Made by a program: the position numbers and the translations under genes
NCBI GenBank assembly: GCA_025210795.1
Contig: JAOAQZ010000010.1
Coordinates: 87,251-151,250, forward strand
Direction of reading: 5' to 3'
Length of the DNA stretch: 64,000 nt
Source: Cohaesibacter sp.
Lineage (GTDB): Bacteria > Pseudomonadota > Alphaproteobacteria > Rhizobiales > Cohaesibacteraceae
In this document: piece by piece, positions 43,992 through 52,712 of the stretch
How positions within the stretch are numbered: the stretch's first letter is position 1
Layout of the letters: each line of letters begins with the position of its first letter
Notes under the pieces: generated by a model
Databases searched by the model: none
The model's input: only the letters and a program-made list of their open reading frames with translations
Told to the model about the DNA's origin: nothing

Positions 43992-45095
43992 ATGATCACA
44001 GATATGGAACGGGTTGCCGAGGCTATTCGCGCTTTTGAAAAAGGGGAAATGGTCGTTGTTACCGATGATGACGATCGCGAAAATGAAGGCGATCTGATTG
44101 TTGCGGCCACCAAAATCACCCCAGAGCAAATGGCCTTCATCATTCGCCATACATCAGGCATTGTATGCGCCCCGATGACAGGGGAAGATGCAGCCCGCCT
44201 GCATCTGGATCCCATGGTGGCCAGCAACAATGCACCTCTGGCGACAGCCTTTACCATTTCGGTTGACTATAAGCACGGCACGACCACCGGCATTTCCGCC
44301 GAGGAACGCTGCACCACCGTGCATGGCCTTGCCAATCCCAATGCAGGGGCTGCAGACTTTGTGCGCCCGGGCCATATCTTCCCGCTTGTGGCAAAAGATG
44401 GCGGCGTGCTGGTCCGCTCTGGCCATACCGAGGCAGCGGTTGATTTGTGCAAACTGGCTGGCCTGCCACCCGTTGGCGTGATTTCCGAGCTGGTCAATGA
44501 TGACGGCACGGTAAAGCGCGGTCCGCAAGTGGAAGCCTTTGCTCAAGAATATGGCCTCAAGCAGGTTTCTGTTGCCGATCTGATCGCCTTCCGTCAGCGC
44601 AATGAGCGCCTGATCGAAAAGATGGAAGAGTTTGGTGTTCAGACCAAATTCGGCAAAGCCAAAGCGGTAACCTTCAAAGCGCCTTTCGATGCCATGCAGC
44701 ATCTGGTTCTGATCTTTGGCGACATTCGTGACGGCAAGGATATCCCTGTGCGCTTGCATCAGGAAAATGTACTTTCTGACGTCTTTGGCGATTGCGGCCT
44801 TGACGAGATTTGCGAGAAATTCTCCAAGGAACGCGGCGTGGTGGTTTATCTGCGTGATGGCTCCCCCGGCGTGGTGGGCGGTTCCATGCGCCCGCGTGAC
44901 AGCCTTGAAGCGGCAGAGAATGAAGAGCATGACAGCGCCAAGACGCGCGAAGAAGAGTGGCGCGATATCGGTCTTGGAGCGCAGATTTTGGCAGAGCTGG
45001 GTATCTCCTCCATCCGTCTTCTTGCCTCCAAAGAGCGCCACTATGTCGGTCTTGAAGGCTTTGGTCTGGAAATTACCGGCACCGAGATCATCTAA
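43992..45095 (+). CDS. ribB: 3,4-dihydroxy-2-butanone 4-phosphate synthase with degenerate GTP cyclohydrolase II domain (RibBX type)
   Basis: 367 residues. The N-terminal DHBP synthase (1 to about 205) has the acidic loop DDDDRENEGD with Glu30, Glu32 and Asp34, and HTSGIVCAPM. It makes the four-carbon unit of riboflavin from ribulose 5-phosphate. The C-terminal half aligns with GTP cyclohydrolase II, but the zinc site is gone: where the enzyme has a Cys and RCDCG, this protein reads HQENVLSDVFGDCG (256-269). So only the RibB step is likely catalysed, as described for proteobacterial RibBX proteins. SD AAGGGACAG precedes the ATG at 43992. No FMN riboswitch is seen upstream. Confidence 0.9.
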   Translation: MITDMERVAEAIRAFEKGEMVVVTDDDDRENEGDLIVAATKITPEQMAFIIRHTSGIVCAPMTGEDAARLHLDPMVASNNAPLATAFTISVDYKHGTTTGISAEERCTTVHGLANPNAGAADFVRPGHIFPLVAKDGGVLVRSGHTEAAVDLCKLAGLPPVGVISELVNDDGTVKRGPQVEAFAQEYGLKQVSVADLIAFRQRNERLIEKMEEFGVQTKFGKAKAVTFKAPFDAMQHLVLIFGDIRDGKDIPVRLHQENVLSDVFGDCGLDEICEKFSKERGVVVYLRDGSPGVVGGSMRPRDSLEAAENEEHDSAKTREEEWRDIGLGAQILAELGISSIRLLASKERHYVGLEGFGLEITGTEII

Positions 45096-45160
45096 CAGAT
45101 CTTCCGGGTGTTCTGCACCTGCCACAAAAGAGCTTCCTATCCAGGTTTGACAGCTGGAAC

Positions 45161-45197
45161 AAAAATCCCGTCTCCTTTATTGGAGGCGGGATTTTTT
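45161..45197 (+). terminator. Rho-independent terminator of aroC-ribBX
   Basis: Stem AAAAATCCCG-T-CTCC / GGAG-G-CGGGATTTTT with a small loop, then T-run. It may also serve the convergent TRIC channel gene. Confidence 0.88.
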
Positions 45198-45233
45198 GTG
45201 CTCGCTGGCATCATTAGCCCTTAGGGAGGCAGA

Positions 45234-45872
45234 TCAGGCAGAAGGATCGGCTTTGACATTGAGTTTGTAGTGAAGGGCAACGCCGCGCAAGGCAAGGGCT
45301 GCCGCCATGCCTGCAAGGGCTGAGAGGCCTTCATCCAGCCCAAAGGAGACAAGCCCCACAAACAGGCCTGCACCCAAAAGGGCGGCAGTGGCGTAAATCT
45401 CTTGCCGCAGAACAAAGGGCACCACATTGCATAAGATATCGCGCAGCAGTCCGCCAAAGGTTGCGGTGATAATTCCCATCATCGCGGCCATCACAGGATG
45501 AATGCCCTGCGACAGACTAAGCGCTGCACCGGTCACGCAAAAAGTGGCCATACCCAGCGCATCGACCCAATTGAGAATGGCGCGGTTGGACATTTCAAGG
45601 CGATCAGCCCCAAAGGCAAGAAGACTGGAGGGGAGAATGATGGCAAGGGGCCAAGGATCAACAATCCAGTTGACCGGTACATTGCCGATCAGCACGTCGC
45701 GCAGCGTGCCGCCGCCAGCAGCGGTGACAAAGCCCACGGTAATCACCCCAAAAATATCCATATCGGCCTGTCGGGCCCGAAGTCCCCCAGACATGGCAAA
45801 CACTATCAGCCCCGCTACCGTTAAAATGGGCAAGGCATTGTCCAAAAGGTGAGAAAGCGTGGGAGAATCCAT
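45234..45872 (-). CDS. TRIC-family cation channel (UPF0126, YadS-like)
   Basis: 212 residues with seven hydrophobic helices in two repeats of three. The signature of each repeat is visible: FAMSGGLRARQADMDIFGVITVGFVTAAGGGTLRDVLIGNVP and ALGMATFCVTGAALSLSQG ... GIITATFGGLLRDILCNVVP, with GGGTLRD and GGLLRD kinks that line the pore. Prokaryotic TRIC proteins are monovalent cation channels of the inner membrane. The start is ATG at 45872. It is convergent with ribBX. Confidence 0.9.
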   Translation of the reverse strand: MDSPTLSHLLDNALPILTVAGLIVFAMSGGLRARQADMDIFGVITVGFVTAAGGGTLRDVLIGNVPVNWIVDPWPLAIILPSSLLAFGADRLEMSNRAILNWVDALGMATFCVTGAALSLSQGIHPVMAAMMGIITATFGGLLRDILCNVVPFVLRQEIYATAALLGAGLFVGLVSFGLDEGLSALAGMAAALALRGVALHYKLNVKADPSA

Positions 45873-45959
45873 TTGACTGCCATTCCACCAGATATCAGGA
45901 ATATGTGATCAATCAGCTCTTACAAGGCCTGCAGGTGCCGCCCCAAAAGTCAGTCCGTC

Positions 45960-46199
45960 TTAGCGGGCCGGAATGACCAAACCATCCATCCCCAAATCTT
46001 CTGCAAGCTCGATATAATCCTCGTCCGCTGCCATATAGCGCAACAGGCGGGCGTCTTTACCTGGGCAATGCTCGTAAATGCCGCCATCCTTGGAAAGGCT
46101 ATAGCTGCATTGTTTGGGCTTAAGGCCGGTGCAGCCAGTCAAGATCAGAGGCAGACCGATAGCAAGCGTGAGCGCAAATGTGAACGAAGATTTAACCAT
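45960..46199 (-). CDS. Small lipoprotein, unknown
   Basis: 79 residues. Lipoprotein signal peptide with the lipobox LTGC (Cys near residue 23), then a short mature part of about 56 residues with two more cysteines (KQCSYSL and EHCPGKDARLLRY) and an acidic end. The ATG at 46199 is chosen because it starts the signal peptide; the SD is weak. A perfect CtrA box sits 23 bases upstream, so expression is probably tied to the cell cycle. Function unknown; envelope location expected. Confidence 0.7.
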   Translation of the reverse strand: MVKSSFTFALTLAIGLPLILTGCTGLKPKQCSYSLSKDGGIYEHCPGKDARLLRYMAADEDYIELAEDLGMDGLVIPAR

Positions 46200-46221
46200 G
46201 GCCCAACGTGACAATTTATGG

Positions 46222-46236
46222 TTAACAGCGCGTTAA
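46222..46236. promoter_or_regulatory. CtrA binding site (TTAA-N7-TTAA) upstream of the lipoprotein gene
   Basis: TTAACAGCGCGTTAA is a perfect full CtrA consensus and nearly palindromic. It lies 23 bases before the lipoprotein ATG on the minus strand, close enough to overlap its promoter or leader. Repression or activation cannot be told from position alone. Confidence 0.6.
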
Positions 46237-46581
46237 AATTGTATGGGGATCAAGCTTTTGCAGCCTTTTGCCTGTCTTTATCAAGGATTGGAGATTTTGC
46301 CTGCCAAAAAAGAATTACCAATTTCTTAAAGTCCTGATTGGGGCAAAAAAATATCTTATACTTCAAAGGTCGGCTAAATATGAAGATCACTTTTTGTTCT
46401 TATGAATCTTGACGAAGTTCCGGTTTTTAGTGATTTGTTTTTGTTATGTACCCTTTTTGTCTTTTGAGAGTTTAAATAGATCAAATCAATTTTATGGACC
46501 GGGGTAACCACAATTTTTGGTTTAGGCTGGTCGCATCAAGTCGGTTACAGTTTGATACACTTTCTGACAGAAATAAGACGA

Positions 46582-46611
46582 TTGAGCATAGTTTTGCCAC
46601 AGGCATAGGCT
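46582..46611 (+). promoter_or_regulatory. Possible promoter of the small ORF at 46695
   Basis: TTGAGC (46582-46587) and TAGGCT (46606-46611) separated by 18 bases form an acceptable -35/-10 pair upstream of the small ORF and its terminator. Weak -10. Confidence 0.3.
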
Positions 46612-46694
46612 AGGGTCTTTGTGCAGGCCAAAGCAGAAAGCAGGCCATTTGGATGCAATGAGTGTTAGATTTCAAGCAATGGGGGAGCGAGACC

Positions 46695-46787
46695 ATGCAT
46701 AAGCCACTATTTTTGACCGGATTGGCAATCTTGTTTCATTACAGCTGGAAAGCGCTGGCCAAATGCTCCTGTGCTTGCCGCTCTTAA
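46695..46787 (+). CDS. Possible 30-residue small protein
   Basis: ATG at 46695 has a perfect GGGGGAG seven bases upstream. The peptide starts MHKPLFLTGLAILFHYSW, a short hydrophobic stretch, and ends KCSCACRS with three clustered cysteines. A strong terminator lies 67 bases after the stop and a plausible promoter about 85 bases before the start, so it sits in its own short transcript. It could be a membrane microprotein, a leader peptide, or a chance ORF in a small RNA. Confidence 0.4.
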   Translation: MHKPLFLTGLAILFHYSWKALAKCSCACRS

Positions 46788-46853
46788 CAAAGCCAGCCCC
46801 TTAAAGCGCCGCCAGCTCGCCGCCAAATAACGCTTCCCAACAGCCCTTTAGAG

Positions 46854-46893
46854 AGCCCAAGCATCCAAGTGCCCCTTGGAGCGTGGGCTTTTT
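46854..46893 (+). terminator. Rho-independent terminator of the small-ORF transcript
   Basis: Stem AGCCCA / TGGGCT, then GC/GC and TCCAAG / CTTGGA after small irregularities, followed by T5. No large plus-strand gene precedes it, so it marks an otherwise unannotated short transcript. Confidence 0.75.
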
Positions 46894-46905
46894 GCTGCAG
46901 GACAT

Positions 46906-46935
46906 AAAAAAACCGGGCTATCAGTGATAGCCCGG
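46906..46935 (-). terminator. Rho-independent terminator of the class I aldolase gene
   Basis: Perfect 10-bp stem CCGGGCTATC / GATAGCCCGG with loop AGT; on the minus strand it runs into T7. It lies 47 bases past the aldolase stop. Confidence 0.9.
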
Positions 46936-46981
46936 CCGGAATTTGTGAGCGCAGCCCTCAAGCCACGAAAGCTGCCTAATA

Positions 46982-47872
46982 TTAAGCTTTGGAAGCCTGA
47001 TAGATGGCTTCAATAGAGCCATCAAGCATGGCATTGAACTCATCGTCAGACTGGGAAGCATTGAGGCCTTCAGTCAGAGCACGAGAGAAGGAAGCGATGA
47101 CGCCCTTATTCTCGGCAAGGCGCTTACAAGCTTCTTCGCGGTTGTAACCACCAGACAGAGCCACAACGCGGGCACAAGCCTCATGAGCAACCAGCGCATC
47201 AAACAGGCCGGTTTTCTCAGGCAGGGTCAGCTTCAGCATGACTTTCTGGCCAGCTGGCAGAGCGTTAAGCTGCTTGAGGATCTCTGCGGTCAGGATCTCT
47301 TCAATTTCAGCTTTGTCAGCGGCATTGATGTTGACTTCTGGCTCGATGATTGGAACGAGGCCATGACCAAGGATCTGCTTGCCAACAGCAAATTGCTGCT
47401 CAACGATAGCCGCAATGCCGGATGCAGAGGCTTTGTTGATGACAGAGCGCATTTTGGTGCCGAAGATGTTGGCTTTTACAGCCTTCTCCAGAGTGGCATC
47501 CAGCTCAGGCATTGGCTTCATCATCTGAACGCCGTCATTTTCCTCTTCCAGACCCTTGTCAACTTTGAGGAAAGGAACAACACCCTTTTCTTCCCACAGA
47601 TAGTCAGCAGAAGGCTTGCCCTCTACAGTCTCGTCCATGGTGCGCTCAAACAGGATGGCGCCTACAACGCGCTCACCGGTGAAAGCAGGGGAGGTCATGA
47701 TGCGGCTGCGCATAGCATGCATCAGAGCAAACATTTCTTCGTCATTGGAGAACTGATCTGCACCCACACCATAAAGGCCCAGAGCCTTTGGTGTTGAACC
47801 ACCGGATTGGTCCAAAGCTGCAATAAAGCCGTTGTCTTCGATGATCCGTTTCATCTGCTCTGAATTTGCCAT
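46982..47872 (-). CDS. fda: Fructose-bisphosphate aldolase class I
   Basis: 296 residues, the same length as the Staphylococcus class I aldolase, which it follows closely: GFIAALDQSGGSTPKAL, TMDETVEGKPSADYL, GVVPFLKVDKGL, LVPIIEPEVNINAADKAEIEE and VMLKLTLPEK, where the Schiff-base lysine is expected. It splits fructose 1,6-bisphosphate without a metal and works in glycolysis and gluconeogenesis. The ATG at 47872 has AGAGG in front; the ORF extension to 47998 is not needed. Single gene with its own terminator. Confidence 0.95.
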   Translation of the reverse strand: MANSEQMKRIIEDNGFIAALDQSGGSTPKALGLYGVGADQFSNDEEMFALMHAMRSRIMTSPAFTGERVVGAILFERTMDETVEGKPSADYLWEEKGVVPFLKVDKGLEEENDGVQMMKPMPELDATLEKAVKANIFGTKMRSVINKASASGIAAIVEQQFAVGKQILGHGLVPIIEPEVNINAADKAEIEEILTAEILKQLNALPAGQKVMLKLTLPEKTGLFDALVAHEACARVVALSGGYNREEACKRLAENKGVIASFSRALTEGLNASQSDDEFNAMLDGSIEAIYQASKA

Positions 47873-48242
47873 TTCAGCGCTACCTCTAGCATTCAATTTT
47901 GTGATGCCGCCTGACAATCGCAACAAGGCCTGTGCGCAGGCGGGCATGTCTATCTCAAATATGGGGCTATGGCCTGAAACCGGGAACAGTTCGGCCAAAT
48001 CCTCGCTGCGGCCTCTTTAAACACTTTTTCGCTTTCAAGGGAAAGGAACATTTTCCAGATAGGTAAATTTTAATCCCTAAGGCCAAGCCAGAAGGGGAAA
48101 AAGAGCAGAAATCCGCGTCTTTTCCAGTGCAGGCTGGCGAGTTAAGCAAAAAAATGGGCCTGACTTGTAGCCAGACCCTGTCGCAAAGCAGGTGCAATGA
48201 GGAACCAAGACGCAAAGCGACTCGCTTCCCTATTGCATGCGC
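47873..48242. other. Intergenic region between yeeE-type operon and aldolase gene
   Basis: About 370 bases containing the aldolase promoter and the terminator at 48148-48178. No gene is supported. Confidence 0.4.
48148..48178 (-). terminator. Rho-independent terminator of the YeeE/YedE operon
   Basis: On the minus strand GGGTCTG pairs with CAGGCCC (one G-T pair), followed by A then T7. It lies 65 bases past the stop of the second YeeE/YedE gene. Confidence 0.7.
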
Positions 48243-48821
48243 TTATTTTTTGCTGCCGAAAATATGGGCAGGGGCCAAAGTGGCAAGAGCGATGAAAATG
48301 ATGCCGCCAACAATACCGAGCATCTCACCGGACATCCCTTCAATAAGAGATGGATATTTCGTGCCGTCAATTGCGCCAAGGGTTGCCTTGCCGCCTGCAA
48401 TCTTGTCCAGAAGGCCGGTGGCTTTTACGCCAGAATAGGCGCCCATATAGGCCGCAGCGCCCAAAAGACCACCGAGAATGAAGAAGAGGGCATCCTTGCG
48501 GCCGGTGGCAGCCGCGGTGAGTGAGGTGCCGGGGCAGAAACCGGAAATGGCAAAACCTGCCCCAAGCAAAAGACCGCCGATAAAGACGCCGCTATAGGCG
48601 GTTTTGACAGACATGTGACCGGGATCAACGAAGCCGAGCAACAGGCCGCCAAACATCAGGAAGGAGGCTGTGCCGATGGCCAGCAGGATGGTCTTCATCA
48701 AATGCAGGTTGGTCAGGTTGAGCATGCGAATGATGAAACCGGGATTGGTGGCACCAACGCGGTCCAGAGTGAAGCCAAAGGCACCGCCAATGATGATGGC
48801 AAGAAGAATGGACATAGACAT
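48243..48821 (-). CDS. YeeE/YedE family half-transporter (second subunit)
   Basis: 192 residues with about five membrane helices. The conserved SGFCPGTSLTAAATG segment (about 90-105) has the cysteine typical of YeeE/YedE proteins, which carry thiosulfate or other sulfur species; LLGAGFAISGFCPGTS is the core. The ATG at 48821 has AAGGG in front and lies 2 bases after the stop of the upstream half-gene, so both are made together and probably pair in the membrane. The cargo is inferred from the family. Confidence 0.85.
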   Translation of the reverse strand: MSMSILLAIIIGGAFGFTLDRVGATNPGFIIRMLNLTNLHLMKTILLAIGTASFLMFGGLLLGFVDPGHMSVKTAYSGVFIGGLLLGAGFAISGFCPGTSLTAAATGRKDALFFILGGLLGAAAYMGAYSGVKATGLLDKIAGGKATLGAIDGTKYPSLIEGMSGEMLGIVGGIIFIALATLAPAHIFGSKK

Positions 48822-48823
48822 GA

Positions 48824-49384
48824 TCAGCGACCCTTTTTGAACATCATAAGAGCAATGGGGAAGGCGGCCAGAAAGGCACCGGCGGTGAAGATATAACCGG
48901 ACAGGGAGGTCTGCATCATGCCGGACATCATATGACCCGAGGTGCAACCACCGGCAAGGCGCGCGCCAAACAGCACGATGAAACCGGCAAAGAAGCTCCA
49001 CGCATAGCGCTTGGCGGTGCTGTCACCAAAATTTTTGCGCCACACTTCCGGCATCTGTCTTTCTTGCGTGCTCACGCCGCCGCGCAACATGCCCGAAATC
49101 GCCGCCCCTGCAATCATGGCAAGAACAAAGACAAAGCTGTAATTTAGCGGATTGGCAACATTTTTAGCATATTTGCCACCGCTCTTGTTGAGATAGTCAT
49201 TGGGGCTGGAATAGCCTGACTTGGCAGTCTCGTCGACTTTAACAACATCAGGGCTAACCGCATCCCACAAGATACCGTCCAAAATCACAAATTGCGTGGA
49301 TACGCCGATTGGCTTGACCAATAACACTGCCAAGAAAAAGACAGCGCCCAACAGCACGCCGCCTGATTTCCAGTTCAGGATCAT
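48824..49384 (-). CDS. YeeE/YedE family half-transporter (first subunit)
   Basis: 186 residues with about four helices. The conserved motif is FGARLAGGCTSGHMMSGMMQ (about 138-157), the other half of the sulfur-transporting YeeE/YedE pseudo-dimer. An insertion between the first two helices (about 40-75) faces the periplasm. SD GGAGAA precedes the ATG at 49384. Together with the next gene it corresponds to a full-length YeeE split in two, as seen in many proteobacteria. Confidence 0.85.
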   Translation of the reverse strand: MILNWKSGGVLLGAVFFLAVLLVKPIGVSTQFVILDGILWDAVSPDVVKVDETAKSGYSSPNDYLNKSGGKYAKNVANPLNYSFVFVLAMIAGAAISGMLRGGVSTQERQMPEVWRKNFGDSTAKRYAWSFFAGFIVLFGARLAGGCTSGHMMSGMMQTSLSGYIFTAGAFLAAFPIALMMFKKGR

Positions 49385-49690
49385 CTCTGTTCTCCATAAA
49401 TCCTTCCCGCTTCTTTTCCGCCGCTCAGGTAAATTGGACCGTGGCTTAAAAGATGAAAAAGAGCCGGGAAATAACTCATTCTTTATTTTAGTAAATTCGA
49501 ATATAAATGAAATTAGGAATTTATTCAAACAAATCTCTGTGCCAAACATGGGCTCAAAGGGGGAGTTCTGGCCTTTGTCCCCGATTTTTCTTCGTAAAAA
49601 ACCGTATTTCCACCCGGCAGAAGGGCAGGTTTGGCAAAAGTCAAAGAGCAAGAGGGGCCCAGCCATTAGCGTAAGGGCAACCAGAGACGA
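49385..49690. other. Divergent intergenic region
   Basis: About 300 bases between the YeeE/YedE pair and the LprI-like gene. It holds their divergent promoters; no distinct operator or ORF with SD is seen. Confidence 0.35.
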
Positions 49691-50371
49691 ATGAAGAGAG
49701 CTTTCATGACCACCAATTCCTATCAGCGCGCTGCCTCTGTTGCGATTGCCCTATCCTTTGCTGCGGCTTTTGGCGCACTGGGAAGTGCCGATCAGGCCCA
49801 GGCTGCCAAAATGGGCGATACACTGGATTGCAAAACCACCAAAGATGCGGTGGAGCTGGCCATTTGCGCCGATGAGGGCCTGAAAGCCCGTCATACAGAA
49901 ATGGAAGGCCTGCTGGCCCATGCCGCGCGCTCCCCTCGCAAAGATGCGCCGGGTATTGAGCTGGATGACAGCCAGAAAAAGTGGCTTTCCCGCCGTGATC
50001 GCTGCGCCAAGTCGTTCCAGAAAACAAAATGCCTGACGGCTGCCTATAATGTGCGCCTTGCCTATCTGGAAGCCAAATTCCGCCCCGGTCGCACCAAGTC
50101 AGAAGACTGGACCTGTGAAGGCGATAAAGACAAATTCACCGTAACCTTCACCACCGGCAAAAGCGCCTTTACCGATTTCGTCGTTGCTGGCCGCGAGATG
50201 GATAGCGGCTATATGGAATGGTTCATGGCCGATAGCGGCAAAACCAGCGGTGAGACAAAACAATATCTGGGCGAAAGTGATAAAGGCAGTCAGGCCGGTG
50301 TCTGGTATAGCCCGGCCAAAGCCAACTTCATCATGGACCGCTCAAAATTCGGTCTGGTCTGCCGTAAGTAA
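49691..50371 (+). CDS. Secreted LprI-like (DUF1311) protein
   Basis: 226 residues with a signal peptide (about 6-34). The first mature domain fits the LprI N-terminal family: LDCKTTKDAVELAICADEGLKARHTEM, then KKWLSRRDRCAKSFQKTKCLTAAYNVRLAYLE, with four conserved cysteines. The second part (WTCEGDKDKFTVTF ... FGLVCRK) resembles MliC-type lysozyme inhibitors. Both point to a periplasmic protein that may protect against host or rival lysozymes; this is inference. ATG starts at 49691 and 49706 are both possible. Confidence 0.75.
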   Translation: MKRAFMTTNSYQRAASVAIALSFAAAFGALGSADQAQAAKMGDTLDCKTTKDAVELAICADEGLKARHTEMEGLLAHAARSPRKDAPGIELDDSQKKWLSRRDRCAKSFQKTKCLTAAYNVRLAYLEAKFRPGRTKSEDWTCEGDKDKFTVTFTTGKSAFTDFVVAGREMDSGYMEWFMADSGKTSGETKQYLGESDKGSQAGVWYSPAKANFIMDRSKFGLVCRK

Positions 50372-50766
50372 AAGGCAGGCCGCAAAAGCCCTCTTTAAGG
50401 GCTGATTTACAGTTTTCTGACCGGCAGATCTGTGCGACCAGATTTGTCATGTCTGTGACCCCAAAGCGCTCGCTTACCGCTTTTGCCTTAAGCGGGCGCT
50501 GGTGATGATCCACCAAATCCTTCCAATCATCCATGCTTTTCTGAACCCCTGCTTTGCTTTGCCTCTGGCATGCTGGGCTTGGGGATGTGTTTGGGTGAGG
50601 GGTGGGAAAAAGTCCGTCCCCGTGCCCCAAGCCCCTTGCAACCACGTCGCTTACTTCTCATATATTCGCTACTCTTTTAGTGGGCTTGCCGCATAGGTAA
50701 AGCCCATGGCGGGGCAGGGCGGCAGAATGGCCTCTTTGCCCGCATATGCAATGACGGGAGCATAGA
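50372..50766. other. Intergenic region
   Basis: About 395 bases. A small hairpin AGCCC-N6-GGGCT near 50389-50404 may end the LprI-like transcript. Nothing else is recognised. Confidence 0.35.
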
Positions 50767-51798
50767 TTGGATTCTCTAACTCAGGCAGTGCTGGGCGCAT
50801 CGGTAGGTTATGCGATTGGCGGGCGGCAAATGGGACGCAAGGCAGCCCTTTGGGGTATCGGCTTGGGCACATTGCCAGATCTTGATGTGCTCGTGTCGTT
50901 TGCTGATCCGATTGAAAATTTTATCTATCATCGCAGTTGGAGCCATTCACTCATTGTGTTGTCAGCAGCAACCCCGCTCATCGCAGAAGGCATCCGTCGC
51001 CTGCATAAGCTGGATGCTTCGCTCCGCCCCCGGATCATGCTGATGACCTGGATGATCCTGACTACCCATGTCTTGCTTGATAGCCTGACATCCTATGGCA
51101 CGCAGCTTTTTTGGCCGCTGACCAATCATCCTGTCGCCATATCGTCAGTCTCCATCATTGATCCGCTTTATACCTTGCCTCTTCTGATCGCGGTGCTCTG
51201 GACCCTCATTCGCGGCTATAGGCGGCCTGACGGGCGGCTGACCCGCTCTCATGGTGCAACAAAATGGGCGCTTGCCATCTCCTCACTTTATCTTGTGTGG
51301 GGTCTGGGCATGCAGAGCTTTATTGCCTCGCAAGTGACAGACGAACTTGCAGACAGAAACAAAGCCCCCATAAAGGCCGAGCAGCTCTTGGTCACCCCAA
51401 CTCTGGGCAATTCTGCCCTTTGGTATATTTTGGCCATCTCAGGGGATGAGGCCTATTATGGCTGGGTCTCGCTTTTTGATGAAAAAGACACAAAGATTGA
51501 ATGGACCAAAATCGCCCGCCAGACAGAATTATTGGGAGAGCAAAAGGACAGGCCAGAGCTTGTTCGCTCCTTGGTTAAATTCACTCATGGATTTTATGCT
51601 CTTGAACAACGCGGCACCCAAGCTCTGGTTTTGAATGATCTGCGAATGGGACTTGCACCCAATTTTGTCTTCCGTTTTGTCCTTGCTGATAGGGGAGAAG
51701 AGGGCCTGAAATGGCGACAGCCTACAGAACGATTGCCGCGGGAAATAGGATCAGATGTTGTGGACGCTATAGGCGCTCGCATGTTCAAGAAGCCTTAA
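50767..51798 (+). CDS. Membrane-bound metal-dependent hydrolase (DUF457/YdjM-like)
   Basis: 343 residues. The N-terminal MDSLTQAVLGASVGYAIGG and GTLPDLDVLV ... HRSWSHSL, TTHVLLDSLTSYGTQ are the hallmark His/Asp motifs of the LexA-regulated YdjM / DUF457 family. About four helices lie within the first 200 residues, and the C-terminal part is soluble. The start is TTG at 50767 with GGGAG eight bases upstream. The metal and substrate are unknown. Confidence 0.85.
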   Translation: MDSLTQAVLGASVGYAIGGRQMGRKAALWGIGLGTLPDLDVLVSFADPIENFIYHRSWSHSLIVLSAATPLIAEGIRRLHKLDASLRPRIMLMTWMILTTHVLLDSLTSYGTQLFWPLTNHPVAISSVSIIDPLYTLPLLIAVLWTLIRGYRRPDGRLTRSHGATKWALAISSLYLVWGLGMQSFIASQVTDELADRNKAPIKAEQLLVTPTLGNSALWYILAISGDEAYYGWVSLFDEKDTKIEWTKIARQTELLGEQKDRPELVRSLVKFTHGFYALEQRGTQALVLNDLRMGLAPNFVFRFVLADRGEEGLKWRQPTERLPREIGSDVVDAIGARMFKKP

Positions 51799-51830
51799 AA
51801 TACACGCCACAAGGATTGTGCGGGCGGGCT

Positions 51831-52712
51831 TTACTTTGCCGCTATGTCCATAAGGCTTTGGGTCAGTAACTGGATGATTGGCAGTTTTTCATTCAGCCGC
51901 GTGCTGATCAGCCCCACGGGACGGGCATAGCGTGCATCTGGTATCATCGTAATATGTAGATCAGAATTGTCCACCGGCAGCCCTGGCCATAAGGGCAAAA
52001 GAGCTGTCCCCATGCCTGCCTCCACCATGTGCAAAATTGAATCCGGCCCATCAAGATCGCACAAGATATCTGGCATAAGACCCCGATCACTCAAATAGGC
52101 TGCAACTATGGCTCCCCCCCAGCTTTGGGGGTCATAGCAGATAAACGGCGAGCCCATGATAGCCTCGGCTATGGCATCCTCGCTTTCCTCAGCGATCGCG
52201 GTGGTGGAGAGATGAATAAGCGGCTCAAACGCGACAGGCTGGAAATGCAGGGCCTTGGACAGGGGGAAGGGCGGCTCGACCAGCAAGGCAACATCAATAT
52301 CCCGTTTTTGAACCGCTTCAAATAAAAAACGTGATGTGCCCGGTGTTATGGTGAGGTGCACATCCGGTGCATGCTCTTTCATATAGCGCATAATATGGGG
52401 CAAATAACTGCCCGTAGCTGTTGAGATAACCCCAAAATTAAGCGGCCCCGTCAGGCCTTGATCATCAAGGTCTGATGCCAACAGCGCAGCATCCTCAACA
52501 ATGCGCCGCGCCCTTGGTAGCAGGTTAAGACAGGCCTGCGTGGGTTGGGCTCGGTGGCCAATACGGCTAAGAAGCGGACATCCCAATTGTTTTTCAAGGG
52601 CCGCAATCCGCTGCCCAACTGCTGCGGGGGTCAAATTCTCTGCCCGCGCAGCCTCGGCAATCGAGCCCCGTTCGGCCACAAGAAGCAAGGAGCGGAGAAA
52701 ATCGGTATCCAA
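51831..52712 (-). CDS. LysR family transcriptional regulator
   Basis: 293 residues. The HTH is in residues 1-60 (FLRSLLLVAERGSIAEAARAENLTPAAVGQRIAALEKQLGCPLLSR), and the effector domain is at about 90-290. The start is TTG at 52712, supported by AAGGA eight bases upstream. It is divergent from the nitrilase gene and is the natural candidate to control it. Inverted repeat AATTCAAT / ATTGAATT (52773-52811) between them may be an operator. Confidence 0.88.
   Translation of the reverse strand: MDTDFLRSLLLVAERGSIAEAARAENLTPAAVGQRIAALEKQLGCPLLSRIGHRAQPTQACLNLLPRARRIVEDAALLASDLDDQGLTGPLNFGVISTATGSYLPHIMRYMKEHAPDVHLTITPGTSRFLFEAVQKRDIDVALLVEPPFPLSKALHFQPVAFEPLIHLSTTAIAEESEDAIAEAIMGSPFICYDPQSWGGAIVAAYLSDRGLMPDILCDLDGPDSILHMVEAGMGTALLPLWPGLPVDNSDLHITMIPDARYARPVGLISTRLNEKLPIIQLLTQSLMDIAAK

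Noticed and set aside
44154..45125. Long ORF (323 aa) on the minus strand opposite ribBX
   Set aside because: It is fully antisense to a clear enzyme gene, has no SD, and encodes no known motif. Long antisense frames are expected from the codon bias here.
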